The notes below the pieces were generated by a model. That model had not been told where the DNA came from. It worked only from the letters and a program-made list of their open reading frames with translations, and made no database searches. The position numbers and the translations under genes are program-made. DNA of 64,000 nt from an uncultured Collinsella sp. (GTDB taxonomy: Bacteria > Actinomycetota > Coriobacteriia > Coriobacteriales > Coriobacteriaceae): assembly GCA_900540935.1 (NCBI GenBank), contig UQHW01000004.1:38892-102891 (forward strand). The letters are read 5' to 3'. This document shows positions 42,656 to 50,805 of the stretch, one piece after another; positions within the stretch are counted from its first letter, which is position 1; the number at the start of each line of letters is the position of its first letter.

Positions 42656-44056
42656 ATGGATAAGATCAAGCTCGGTTTTGTGCCCACGCGCCGCAGCATC
42701 TTTAGCGCACCGGACGCGCTTAAGTATCGCGGCCTGACGGCTGATCGCCTGCGCGAGATCGGTGTCGACATCGTTGATATCGACGACATCAACGACGAGG
42801 GCCTGCTGTTTGACGACAGCCATATCGAGCCTATCGTCAAGAAGTTCCGCGCCGAGGGCGTCGACGGCATCATGCTGTGCCACGCCAACTTTGGCACCGA
42901 GTACGTTTGCGCCCGCCTTGCCCGCGAGCTCGGTCTGCCTGTGCTGCTGTGGGGCCCGCGCGACGAGCGCCCCGAGCCCGACGGCACCCGCCTGCGCGAT
43001 AGCCAGTGCGGCCTGTTCGCCACTGGCAAGGTTCTGCGCCGCTTCCAGGTTCCCTTTACCTATATGACCAACTGCCGCCTGACCGATCCCGAGTTCGAGC
43101 GCGGCGTCTGGGACTTTTTGGCCGTGTGCAACGTGGTCAAGACCTTCAAGCACACGCGCATCCTGCAGATGGCGACCCGTCCGTTCGACTTCTGGTCCAC
43201 CATGTGCAACGAGGGCGAGCTGCTTGAGAAGTTCAATATTCAGCTTTCGCCCATCCCCATGACCGAACTTGTTCAGGCTGTGCGCGACGCTCAGGCCGAC
43301 GAGCAGGCCATGGCCGCCATGCTTGCCCACATCAACGACAGCTTTGAGATCTGCATCCCCGAGGACAAGGTCCCCGCGGTCGCAGGGCTCGCCATCGCTA
43401 TGAAGCGCCTGGTCGAGAAGTACGGCTGCAACGCCGGCGCCATCCAGTGCTGGAACGCCCTGCAGGACGAGCTGGGCATTATGCCCTGCGCCGCCAACGC
43501 CATCCTCAACGAGATGGGCATTCCCGTCGTATGCGAGACCGATATCCACGGCGCCATCACCGCGCTGATGGTCGAGGCCGCCGACCTGGGCCGTCACCGC
43601 GGCATGTTCGCCGACTGGACCGTGCGCCATCCCGATAACGAGAACGGCGAGCTGCTGCAGCATTGCGGCCCCTGGCCCTGCAGCTGCGCGGCCGTCAAGC
43701 CCAAGCTCACCTACCCGCTGGCTTTCGATCACCCCGGCGCGCTGACGGCCGAGGCCAAGCACGGCGACCTCACCCTTGCCCGCTTTGACGGTGACAACGG
43801 CGAGTACTCGCTGCTACTGGGCAACGCCCGCGGCATCGACGGCCCGGCCGGCATGGGCACCTACCTGTGGGTCGAGGTCGACAACCTCAAGCGCCTCGAA
43901 GCCAAGATCGTCGAGGGCCCCTACATCCACCACTGCGTCGCTATTCACGCCAACGTGGTGCCGGTGCTCTACGAGGCATGCAAGTACATCGGCATCCAGC
44001 CCGACCTGTACGACCCCATCGAAGAAGACGTCAAAGCCTACCTGCGAGGAGAGTAG
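42656..44056 (+). CDS. L-fucose isomerase-family sugar isomerase
   Basis: Probable aldose-ketose isomerase (466 aa) of the FucI/AraA superfamily. The N-terminal half has alternating strand/helix sections (LGFVPTRRSIFSA, GIMLCHANFGTEYVCARLAR). The central segment PVVCETDIHGAITALM provides acidic residues expected for the Mn2+ site, and YIHHCVAIHANVV near the end provides histidines. True FucI is longer (~590 aa), so this is a shorter branch. The SD is AGGGGAGGA. It is first in an operon with split transketolase and an FGGY kinase. The substrate is unknown: a pentose, deoxyhexose or branched sugar. Confidence 0.75.
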   Translation: MDKIKLGFVPTRRSIFSAPDALKYRGLTADRLREIGVDIVDIDDINDEGLLFDDSHIEPIVKKFRAEGVDGIMLCHANFGTEYVCARLARELGLPVLLWGPRDERPEPDGTRLRDSQCGLFATGKVLRRFQVPFTYMTNCRLTDPEFERGVWDFLAVCNVVKTFKHTRILQMATRPFDFWSTMCNEGELLEKFNIQLSPIPMTELVQAVRDAQADEQAMAAMLAHINDSFEICIPEDKVPAVAGLAIAMKRLVEKYGCNAGAIQCWNALQDELGIMPCAANAILNEMGIPVVCETDIHGAITALMVEAADLGRHRGMFADWTVRHPDNENGELLQHCGPWPCSCAAVKPKLTYPLAFDHPGALTAEAKHGDLTLARFDGDNGEYSLLLGNARGIDGPAGMGTYLWVEVDNLKRLEAKIVEGPYIHHCVAIHANVVPVLYEACKYIGIQPDLYDPIEEDVKAYLRGE

Positions 44057-44058
44057 AA

Positions 44059-44895
44059 ATGGCAACTATCGAAGAGCTTGAGTCCCTGCGCTGGGACCTC
44101 CGCCGCGATTGCGTCGACATCATCATGGCCGGCGCCGGCGGCCACATCGGCGGCGACATGTCGGTGATCGACGCCCTCATGACCCTCTACGCCAACCATC
44201 TGAACATTTCGCCCGAGACCGTCGACGATCCCAACCGCGATCGCTTCGTGCTCTCCAAGGGCCACGCCATGGAGGCCTACTACGCGGTGCTGTGTCACGA
44301 GGGCTACCTGGACCTCGATGACGTCAAGGCCCGCTTCTCCAAGTTCGGCAGCCCCTACATCGGCCATCCCAACAACAAGCTCAAGGGCATCGAGATGAAC
44401 TCCGGTTCGCTCGGCCACGGCCTGCCCGTGGCGGTGGGCATGGCACTTGCCGGCAAGATGGACGGTCGCGACTACCGCGTCTACACCATCATGGGCGACG
44501 GCGAGCTTGCCGAGGGCTCGGTCTGGGAGGGCGCCATGAGTGGCGGCAACTACCAGCTCGATAACCTGTGCGCGCTCGTGGACCGCAACCGTCTGCAGAT
44601 CAGCGGCAGCACCGAGGACGTCATGAAGCAGGACTCGCAGGAGGAGCGCTGGGCCGCCTTCGGTTGGAACGTGCTGTCCATTCCGGGCAACGACGTCCAG
44701 GCCATCGACGCCGCGCTGACGCTTGCGGCCGAGACCAAGGGTAAGCCCACGGTCATCATCCTCAACACGGTGAAGGGCTACGGCTCGCCCGTCATGGAGG
44801 ACAAGGCCGGCTGGCATCACCACCTGCCCAACGACGAGGAATATGCCCAGATCATCGCCGATTTCGCTGCCCATAAGGAGGCCATCAATGGCTAA
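44059..44895 (+). CDS. transketolase, N-terminal (TPP-binding) subunit
   Basis: First half of a split transketolase (278 aa). It holds the thiamine diphosphate-binding motif IMGDGELAEGSVWEGAM with downstream VDRNRLQ, plus substrate-site histidines (SKGHAMEAYY, GSLGHGLPVAVG). Catalysis requires the C-terminal subunit coded next. ATG 44059 has GAGGAGAG upstream; its last codons overlap the next gene by eight bases. Clustering with an isomerase and a sugar kinase points to a dedicated C2-transfer step in catabolism of one sugar rather than the housekeeping pentose pathway. Confidence 0.88.
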   Translation: MATIEELESLRWDLRRDCVDIIMAGAGGHIGGDMSVIDALMTLYANHLNISPETVDDPNRDRFVLSKGHAMEAYYAVLCHEGYLDLDDVKARFSKFGSPYIGHPNNKLKGIEMNSGSLGHGLPVAVGMALAGKMDGRDYRVYTIMGDGELAEGSVWEGAMSGGNYQLDNLCALVDRNRLQISGSTEDVMKQDSQEERWAAFGWNVLSIPGNDVQAIDAALTLAAETKGKPTVIILNTVKGYGSPVMEDKAGWHHHLPNDEEYAQIIADFAAHKEAING

Positions 44896-45829
44896 CAAGA
44901 TCGCCAACCGCAAGGTTATCTGCGACACGCTGCTCGAGGCCGCCGAGACCGATAAGGACATCGTCGTCCTGTGCTCCGACTCCCGCGGCTCCGCATCGCT
45001 CACGCCGTTCTTCGATCAGTATCCCCAGCAGTCCGTTGAGGTCGGCATCGCCGAGCAGGACCTGGTGAGTATTGCCGCCGGCATGGCTTCGTGCGGCAAG
45101 AAGGCCTGGGCCGCCTCGCCGGCGTCCTTTGTGACCACGCGTTCGTATGAGCAGTGCAAGGTCGACGTTTCGTACTCCAACACCAACGTCAAGCTCATCG
45201 GCATCTCGGGCGGCGTGTCCTACGGCGCTCTAGGCATGAGCCATCACTCCGCGCAGGATATCGCCGCCATGAGCGCTATCCCGAACATGCGCGTGTATCT
45301 GCCAAGCGATCGTTTTCAGACCGCCGAGCTCGTGCGCGCCCTGGTTGCCGACAACAAGCCGGCCTATATCCGCGTGGGCCGCAACCCGGTCGAGGACGTG
45401 TATGCCGAGGGCGAGTGCCCGTTTCAGATGGACCGTGCCACCTGGGTGCGCCGCGGCACCGATGTGACGATCGTCGCCACCGGCGAGATGGTCCGCCACG
45501 CCGTGGACGCCGCTGATCTGCTCGCCGAGCAGGGCATCTCCGCCACCGTGCTCGACATGTACTGCGTCAAGCCGCTCGATGCCGAGGCCGTGATCGAGGC
45601 CGCCGGTGCCACGCGCGCCGTCGTGACCGTCGAGGAGCACAGCCCCTTCGGCGGCTTGGGTTCCATGGTCGCGCAGGTCGTGGGCGAGCATTGCCCGCGT
45701 CCGGTCAAGTGCCTGAGCCTGCCCGACGCGCCGGTCATTACCGGCACCTCGCCCGAGGTCTTCGCGCACTACGGCCTCACCGGCGAAGGAATCGCCAAGA
45801 CCGTTGCCGAATTCCTGCCCGCAGAGTAA
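44888..45829 (+). CDS. transketolase, C-terminal (pyrimidine-binding) subunit
   Basis: Second half of the split transketolase (313 aa): the PYR domain (~1-165) with GIAEQDLVSIAAGMASCGKK (the Glu that activates thiamine) and YSNTNVKLIGISGGVSYGAL, then the transketolase C-terminal domain (~185-313). ATG 44888 overlaps the previous gene by eight bases, a common arrangement for heteromeric enzymes. The two subunits should form an alpha2-beta2 enzyme. Paralogous split transketolases are used in the D-apiose and sulfoquinovose pathways; the kinase nearby fits the former better. Confidence 0.88.
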   Translation: MANKIANRKVICDTLLEAAETDKDIVVLCSDSRGSASLTPFFDQYPQQSVEVGIAEQDLVSIAAGMASCGKKAWAASPASFVTTRSYEQCKVDVSYSNTNVKLIGISGGVSYGALGMSHHSAQDIAAMSAIPNMRVYLPSDRFQTAELVRALVADNKPAYIRVGRNPVEDVYAEGECPFQMDRATWVRRGTDVTIVATGEMVRHAVDAADLLAEQGISATVLDMYCVKPLDAEAVIEAAGATRAVVTVEEHSPFGGLGSMVAQVVGEHCPRPVKCLSLPDAPVITGTSPEVFAHYGLTGEGIAKTVAEFLPAE

Positions 45830-45833
45830 TTGG

Positions 45834-45866
45834 AATGTGACAAAGGGACCGTCCCTTTGTCACATT
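45834..45866. repeat. 16-bp perfect palindrome inside the operon
   Basis: AATGTGACAAAGGGAC and its exact inverse (45851-45866) are separated by a single C. It lies between the transketolase stop and the SD of the kinase gene and has no T-run. It belongs to the local GGGAC/GTCCC palindrome style. It could limit expression of the kinase. Confidence 0.6.
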
Positions 45867-45885
45867 CGTTTTGAAAGGGGTGGCC

Positions 45886-47373
45886 ATGGGCCGCTACATC
45901 ATCGGAATCGATCAATCCACGCAGGGCACCAAGGCGCTGCTGGTAGACGAGGGCGGCCATCTGATTCATCGTGCCGACCGCTCGCATCGCCAGATTGTCA
46001 ACGAAGCCGGCTGGGTGAGCCATGATCCGGCCGAGATTGCCACCAATGTGCTGGCCGTGGCGCGTGCCGTGGTGGAGGAGACCGGGGTCGATCCGGCCGA
46101 CGTCGCCGGCATCGGCATCTCCAACCAGCGCGAGACCACCGTTGCATGGAACCGCACGACGGGCGAGACACTGTGCGACGCCGTGGTGTGGCAGTGCGCC
46201 CGCGCCCGCGAGCTGTGCGACGAGCTGACCGCGCGCGAGGGTGTGGCCGAGCTGGTGCGCGACACGACGGGTCTGGTGCTCTCGCCCTACTATCCGGCGG
46301 GCAAGATGGCCTGGATCCTTGCGAACGTTCCCGCTGCTGCCGAGGCCGCGGCGGCAGGCGAGCTGTGCCTGGGCACCATCGATGCCTGGGTGGTCTGGAC
46401 GCTCACGGGCGGCGCGGAGTTTCGCTGCGACTGGTCCAATGCCAGCCGCACGCAGCTCTTTGACCTGCGCCGTGGCTGCTGGAGCGAGCCGGTGTGCGAG
46501 GCCTTTGGCGTCGACGTGGCCTGCCTGCCGCAGGTGACCGATTCCGATGGCCTGTTCGGCATGACGGATCTGGGCGGCTTTTTGCCAGCGCCCGTGCCCA
46601 TTCACGGCGTGCTGGGCGACAGCCACGCGGCCTTGTTCGCGCAGGGCTGCCACAGTCGCGGTATGGCTAAGGCGACCTATGGCACCGGCAGCTCGGTCAT
46701 GATGAACGTCGGCGACGAGTTCGTTGCCAGCTCGCACGGGCTTTCGAGCTCGCTCGCATGGCGTATGGACGGCGTGACCGAGTACGTGCTCGAGGGCAAC
46801 GTGAGCTACGCCGGTGCTGTCAAGACGTGGCTGCGCGACGATCTGGAGCTCATCAATAACCCCGAGGAAGTTACCGACCTGTGCTACGCTGCCAATCCGG
46901 CGAGCCGCGTCTACTTTGTGCCGGCGTTTACCGGTTTGGGCGCGCCGCACTGGGCGAGTGACGCCGAGGGCTGCGTCTTTGGCATGACGCGTACCACGGG
47001 TCGCGCGGAGTTCGTAAAAGCTGCAGACGAATCGATTGCCTATCAAATCTTTGACGTAATTGACGCAATGGTCGAGGATTCTGGCGCGGCACTTGCCGAG
47101 CTTCGCGTTGACGGCGGTCCCACGCGCGACGCGTACCTGATGCAGTTTGAGAGCGATTTGGTTGGCTCGCCCATCCGCATCGCGAGCAACGACGAGATGA
47201 GCGGCCTGGGTGCGGCCTGGGCCTGCGGCATTGCGCTGGGCATGTACACGCGCGGTGTCGTCGACGTCTACGGCGCCCGCGGCATCGTGGAGCCTGCCAT
47301 GCCCGCTGACGAGCGAGCCAAAAAGATCGCCGGCTGGCGCCATGCCGTTGAGGCGACGATTGCGTACGAGTGA
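45886..47373 (+). CDS. FGGY-family sugar kinase (glycerol-kinase-like)
   Basis: Carbohydrate kinase of 495 aa: ATP site YIIGIDQSTQGTKALLVDE, catalytic region GVLGDSHAALFAQG (Asp), KATYGTGSSVMMN and the FGGY signature area VYFVPAFTGLGAPHW with LRVDGGPTRDAYLMQF. The sequence is nearest glycerol kinases by eye, but glycerol-specific context (facilitator, glycerophosphate dehydrogenase) is absent. The neighbours are an isomerase and a transketolase, so a ketose such as apulose, xylulose or ribulose is the more likely substrate. ATG 45886 follows AAAGGGGTGG. A 16-bp palindrome precedes it. Confidence 0.8.
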   Translation: MGRYIIGIDQSTQGTKALLVDEGGHLIHRADRSHRQIVNEAGWVSHDPAEIATNVLAVARAVVEETGVDPADVAGIGISNQRETTVAWNRTTGETLCDAVVWQCARARELCDELTAREGVAELVRDTTGLVLSPYYPAGKMAWILANVPAAAEAAAAGELCLGTIDAWVVWTLTGGAEFRCDWSNASRTQLFDLRRGCWSEPVCEAFGVDVACLPQVTDSDGLFGMTDLGGFLPAPVPIHGVLGDSHAALFAQGCHSRGMAKATYGTGSSVMMNVGDEFVASSHGLSSSLAWRMDGVTEYVLEGNVSYAGAVKTWLRDDLELINNPEEVTDLCYAANPASRVYFVPAFTGLGAPHWASDAEGCVFGMTRTTGRAEFVKAADESIAYQIFDVIDAMVEDSGAALAELRVDGGPTRDAYLMQFESDLVGSPIRIASNDEMSGLGAAWACGIALGMYTRGVVDVYGARGIVEPAMPADERAKKIAGWRHAVEATIAYE

Positions 47374-47466
47374 CGCCCTGGGGCGATATCACGGAGCGCT
47401 ATTCGTGCCGATAGGTAAAGATGCGAACGAGAGTGTGATGTGATGCGGTAGAGTCCAACGCGTCGA

Positions 47467-48096
47467 ATGATGGTCTACGTATGTGGGATTCTATTCCTGA
47501 GCTGCGGCGTTGTAATGAATGCACGCACGGGGCTTGGTGTTGCGCCCATGAGTACGGTGCCGTACCTGATGTATATCATCGAGGGTTTGAGCTTCGGTAC
47601 GGCATCGTTTGTGGTGTATTGCGTATTCGTGGTTGCCCAGCTTCTCCTGGTGCGTTACCCGGATGTCAAGATTCTCTTGCAGATACCCGTCAGTCTGCTG
47701 TTTAGCGTTTTCATCGACGTGCCGGATATCTGGCTGTTTCCATTTACCGCAACGGGACTCATCGATGGCCTGGTCATGCTGGTCATCGCCGTATCGTTCA
47801 CGGCGCTCGGCGTGACGCTGATCATCTCCGCGCGGCTCGTCCCCGTTGCGCCCGATGGCATGGTGCAGACGCTTTCCCAGGTGTTTCACTGTGAATTTGG
47901 TAAGGCGAAGTATTTCTTTGACGGGAGCTGTGTATGTATCGCACTGGTCTACGGGCTTGTGCGTACGGGCGCTGTGGTGGGCATCGGTATCGGCACCGTA
48001 GCCGCCGCGCTCCTGGCGGGCGGTATCTGCACGTTTTGGGGTCGTCTGCTCAACCGCAGGCTCATGGCCTTTATGGAAGAGTCTGCGAGCATGTAG
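47467..48096 (+). CDS. YczE/YitT-like membrane protein
   Basis: Five-helix integral membrane protein (209 aa) of the YczE/YyaS family. The first helix includes the family-typical GVVMNARTGLGVAPMSTVPY; later parts include GLIDGLVMLVIAVSFTALGVTL and a C-terminal Gly/Ala-rich helix. No catalytic residues are evident; transport or regulation of sugar or vitamin export has been proposed for relatives without proof. The start is uncertain: ATG 47467 and 47470 lie side by side with no good SD, and a stop at 47449 limits extension. It is followed after 26 bases by a ROK kinase. Confidence 0.7.
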   Translation: MMVYVCGILFLSCGVVMNARTGLGVAPMSTVPYLMYIIEGLSFGTASFVVYCVFVVAQLLLVRYPDVKILLQIPVSLLFSVFIDVPDIWLFPFTATGLIDGLVMLVIAVSFTALGVTLIISARLVPVAPDGMVQTLSQVFHCEFGKAKYFFDGSCVCIALVYGLVRTGAVVGIGIGTVAAALLAGGICTFWGRLLNRRLMAFMEESASM

Positions 48097-48122
48097 ACGC
48101 ATTGAGCGAGAGGGGAGTGGCC

Positions 48123-49061
48123 ATGAGGCAGCTGTTTGGAATTGATATCGGCGGAACGAGCGTCAAATGGGCGATTGTGAATGAGAACTACGAGTTTGGT
48201 GACCGTGGTTCGATTCCGACGGCGTTCGTCTCGGCCGATCAGCTGGTCGACGCGCTCGCGGCACTCGTAGGGCCGTATCGCGGACAGGTTGTAGGCGTGG
48301 GCATCTCGGCCCCGGGTGGCATCTTCGGTTACGAGGCCGATCCAGACGGGACGATCCATCGCGGTGGTGCGCTGCCGTACATGGACGGGTTTCCGCTTGG
48401 CCGAGCGCTGCGCGAACGGCTGGGGCTGCCTGTGACCGTTGTCAACGACGGCAAAAGCTGTGCGCTTGGCGAGTACGCCGCCGGTGCGTTGCGCGGCGTG
48501 GACGTGGGCTGCGTGGCGGTAATCGGTACGGGCATCGGCGGAGGCATCGTGGTTGACGGCCGGGTGCTGATGGGCGCGGGCGGTTTTGCGGGCGAGTTCA
48601 GCTTCCTGTCCAACAACGTAAACGAACCGCTTGATCATCGCGATACACTCGCGACTTCGAGCGGATGGCACGGCCTGCAGAATCTCGTGGCAGTCGAGCT
48701 TGGCATTTCGGTCGAAGCCGAACTGGAGGCCCTCGATGGCCGACGGATCTTCGGGCTACTGGAGCACGGGAGCGCGTCCGAGGTCGACGCTGTGCAGCGC
48801 GGATTGGATGCTTATGCTGAGCTGTTTGATCGTGTGCTTGTGAATCTGCAGTGCGTCATCGACCCGGCAGTCTTCGCGATTGGTGGCGGCATCAGTTGCC
48901 ATCCCGCGCTGTTCGAGGCGCTTGACCGTAAGATGGATGACGTCATGGCGCACTACACTGGTTTTCTGAAAGATATGCCTCGTCCGCACGTGGTCCCGGC
49001 GCAGCTGGGTAACGACGCCAATATCTACGGTGCCGTCGCAACTTGTTTGCAGGTGCTGTAA
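48123..49061 (+). CDS. ROK-family sugar kinase without the zinc motif
   Basis: Sugar kinase of the glucokinase/ROK fold (312 aa). ATP loop FGIDIGGTSVKWAIV, catalytic Asp in TVVNDGKSCALGEYAAG, second phosphate loop AVIGTGIGGGIVVDG, and AIGGGISCHPALF near the end. The CxCGxxGC zinc-binding motif of many ROK proteins is missing; the corresponding region reads GEFSFLSNNVNEPLDH. BglK-type beta-glucoside kinases and some N-acetylmannosamine kinases differ in a similar way, so a glucoside or hexose is possible. The SD is GAGGGGAG. A strong terminator follows at 49218. Confidence 0.82.
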   Translation: MRQLFGIDIGGTSVKWAIVNENYEFGDRGSIPTAFVSADQLVDALAALVGPYRGQVVGVGISAPGGIFGYEADPDGTIHRGGALPYMDGFPLGRALRERLGLPVTVVNDGKSCALGEYAAGALRGVDVGCVAVIGTGIGGGIVVDGRVLMGAGGFAGEFSFLSNNVNEPLDHRDTLATSSGWHGLQNLVAVELGISVEAELEALDGRRIFGLLEHGSASEVDAVQRGLDAYAELFDRVLVNLQCVIDPAVFAIGGGISCHPALFEALDRKMDDVMAHYTGFLKDMPRPHVVPAQLGNDANIYGAVATCLQVL

Positions 49062-49217
49062 GTGCAGGCCATCTATTGGTCTGGTGGCGATTACAGTCGC
49101 TGCCGGGTTTTTGGCTGTTGAGCTGCTCGCACGCTCTGCATTGCGGACGACGCAGCATCAATAGGTGAGGGGTCAGAAAACTAGATGCTGAACGGTCGAT
49201 ATTATCGGCTGCGCGGC

Positions 49218-49256
49218 GCCCCGTCCCAAAGTAGTCATTTGGGACGGGGCTTTTTT
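49218..49256 (+). terminator. intrinsic terminator before luxS
   Basis: Perfect 13-bp stem GCCCCGTCCCAAA/TTTGGGACGGGGC with a 7-base loop, then T6. Nothing further is recognised in 49062-49217. Confidence 0.92.
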
Positions 49257-49332
49257 GACTGCTATCATGGGTGGGATTGTTGCGACCAGCTAAAAGAGCC
49301 CTGTCCCAAATTGACTACCGAGAGGATCTGCC

Positions 49333-49821
49333 ATGGAGCGCATCGCGAGTTTTTCCGTTGACCATCTGCTGCTTGAGCCCGGCGTGTATGTGAGCCGCGT
49401 CGACCGCGATCCGGCGACCGGTGCCGCCGTCACCACCTTTGACCTGCGCTTGACCACGCCCAACAAAGAACCGGTTATGAACACGGCCGAGTGCCACACC
49501 ATCGAGCATCTGGGCGCGACGTTCCTTCGCAACCATGCCGAGTGGTCGAGCCGTATTGTCTACTTTGGCCCTATGGGCTGCCGCACGGGCTTTTACCTGG
49601 TTGCGTTTGGCGAGGTGACGAGTGAGGAGATCTTGCCGCTCGTGCGCGAGTTGTTCGAGTTTGTTGCTGGCTTCGAGGGCGATGTCCCCGGTGCCGCTCC
49701 CGAAGAGTGCGGTAACTACCTGGACCAGAATCTCCCTATGGCAAATTGGCTCGCGCGTCGCTATCTCGACCGCGATCTGATCGATATCGATGAGGCACAC
49801 CTGCACTATCAGCAGGCCTAA
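49333..49821 (+). CDS. luxS: S-ribosylhomocysteine lyase
   Basis: Cleaves S-ribosylhomocysteine to homocysteine and DPD, the precursor of autoinducer-2, in the activated methyl cycle. The metal site is complete: H55 and H59 in ECHTIEHL and C126 in PEECGNYL. The catalytic cysteine is C83 (GPMGCRTGFYLV). It has 162 residues, standard for LuxS. The SD is GAGAGGA before ATG. It stands alone between two terminators; the partner nucleosidase is not in the window. It may serve mostly methionine recycling; quorum sensing cannot be claimed from sequence. Confidence 0.97.
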   Translation: MERIASFSVDHLLLEPGVYVSRVDRDPATGAAVTTFDLRLTTPNKEPVMNTAECHTIEHLGATFLRNHAEWSSRIVYFGPMGCRTGFYLVAFGEVTSEEILPLVRELFEFVAGFEGDVPGAAPEECGNYLDQNLPMANWLARRYLDRDLIDIDEAHLHYQQA

Positions 49822-49849
49822 AGGTTTCGTCGCTCAAAATGAGTTCACT

Positions 49850-49881
49850 GGGCGCCTTCGCTTATGCGGGGGTGCCTTTTT
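49850..49881 (+). terminator. intrinsic terminator after luxS
   Basis: GGGCGCCTTCGC-TTAT-GCGGGGGTGCCT forms a 12-bp stem with several G-T pairs, followed by TTTT. Confidence 0.75.
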
Positions 49882-49902
49882 GTTGAGCGGACATGGCGGA
49901 CG

Positions 49903-49966
49903 TTTAAAACCGCGCGTGATTGTTCTAGAATGTTCGTAATATCACACAAACGAACAGGAGCGAACA
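49903..49966 (+). promoter_or_regulatory. promoter and operator of the DUF4867 gene
   Basis: TTTAAA (49903-49908), 17 bases, TAGAAT (49926-49931). TGTTCG at 49931-49936 pairs with CGAACA at 49951-49956, and CGAACA recurs at 49961-49966 against the start codon. The pattern suits a DeoR- or LexA-like repressor, unidentified. Confidence 0.4.
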
Positions 49967-50610
49967 TGCATATCTACTCTGTTACCGACCCCGAATTCAA
50001 ACCCTATGGCCGCGTGTGGGATGACGTCCCGTCCAGCCTGACCGCCCCGCTCGTCCAGGCGCTCTCCGCAACGCCCATCCCCGAGGGCAGCAAGTACGTG
50101 GCCTCCGCGCCTGAGCTGGAGCAGGTCGAGGGCGCCGATGCGCTCGGCCTGCTCATGTATGGCGGCCGTCCGTTCCAGCTGGGCTGGTGCAACGGCCACA
50201 ACACGAAGCTCAACTGCTTGGAGTATCACCGCGCGAGCGAGTTCAACCTGGGTGCTCGCGACTTTATTCTGCTGCTCGCCAAGCGTGAGCAGATTGTCGA
50301 CGGCAAGCTCGACACCGCGCAGGTCAAGGCGTTCCGCGCGCCCGCCGGCACGCTCGTCGAGGTCTACGCCACCACGTTGCACTACACGCCGTGCATGGTC
50401 GACGACGGTGGCTTCCAGGTGATGGTTGCGCTGCCCGCCGACACCAACGGTCCGCGCCCCGAGGCTGCGGCCGACATGCCCGCGGCCGGTGATAGCTACT
50501 GCTACTGGAAGGCCGACAAGTGGGTTCTCTGCCACGCAGATAGTCCCAAGGCTGCCGAGGGCGGCTACGTAGGTCTCGTCGGCAAGAACCTCGACATCAC
50601 CGTGGACTAG
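49966..50610 (+). CDS. DUF4867 (cupin-like) protein
   Basis: Soluble protein of 214 aa that I match to DUF4867, a cupin-like family often found near galactose/tagatose or other sugar genes. Visible are a GWCNGHNTKLNCLEYHRASE segment (His and Glu typical of cupin metal sites) and VEVYATTLHYTPCMV (second cupin half). The C-terminus reads LVGKNLDITVD, and a diverged copy of exactly this end is found at 51993-52044 beyond the ATPase gene. ATG 49966 follows AGGAG; an in-frame ATG at 49864 lies in the luxS terminator. Isomerase or epimerase function is possible but not shown. Confidence 0.6.
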   Translation: MHIYSVTDPEFKPYGRVWDDVPSSLTAPLVQALSATPIPEGSKYVASAPELEQVEGADALGLLMYGGRPFQLGWCNGHNTKLNCLEYHRASEFNLGARDFILLLAKREQIVDGKLDTAQVKAFRAPAGTLVEVYATTLHYTPCMVDDGGFQVMVALPADTNGPRPEAAADMPAAGDSYCYWKADKWVLCHADSPKAAEGGYVGLVGKNLDITVD

Positions 50611-50804
50611 GGTCTTCCGTCTCAATCTGTAACAGTTGGCGCGCTAAATCGTCTCTATCTGTTACAGATCAAGACGAACCACGGGGGCCGCCCGAACAAT
50701 CTCAATCTGTAACGCCAAGCCCGGTTTTGACGGCCTAACTGTTACAGATCGAGACAAGCGGGCCCAACCCACCACAAAGGTGCCTGTCCCCTTTGCGGTG
50801 GTTG
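50549..50804. repeat. direct repeat A flanking the ATPase gene
   Basis: It begins in the last ~20 codons of the DUF4867 gene and continues with two hairpin pairs built from ATCTGTAACAG/CTGTTACAGAT within GTCTC/GAGAC ends (for example 50619-50635 with 50659-50675). It ends in the hairpin CCACCACAAAGG/CCTTTGCGGTGG. The same series recurs as repeat B at 51975-52230 in the same orientation. Confidence 0.75.
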
Positions 50805-50805
50805 C

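Noticed and set aside
42656..47373. Sulfoquinovose (sulfo-transketolase) pathway
   Set aside because: That route also uses split transketolase and an isomerase but needs no sugar kinase, and no sulfonate exporter, sulfoquinovosidase or sulfoerythrose isomerase is seen nearby.
45886..47373. Plain glycerol kinase (glpK)
   Set aside because: Sequence is similar, but no glycerol uptake or glycerophosphate genes are near, and the operon logic calls for a ketose kinase.
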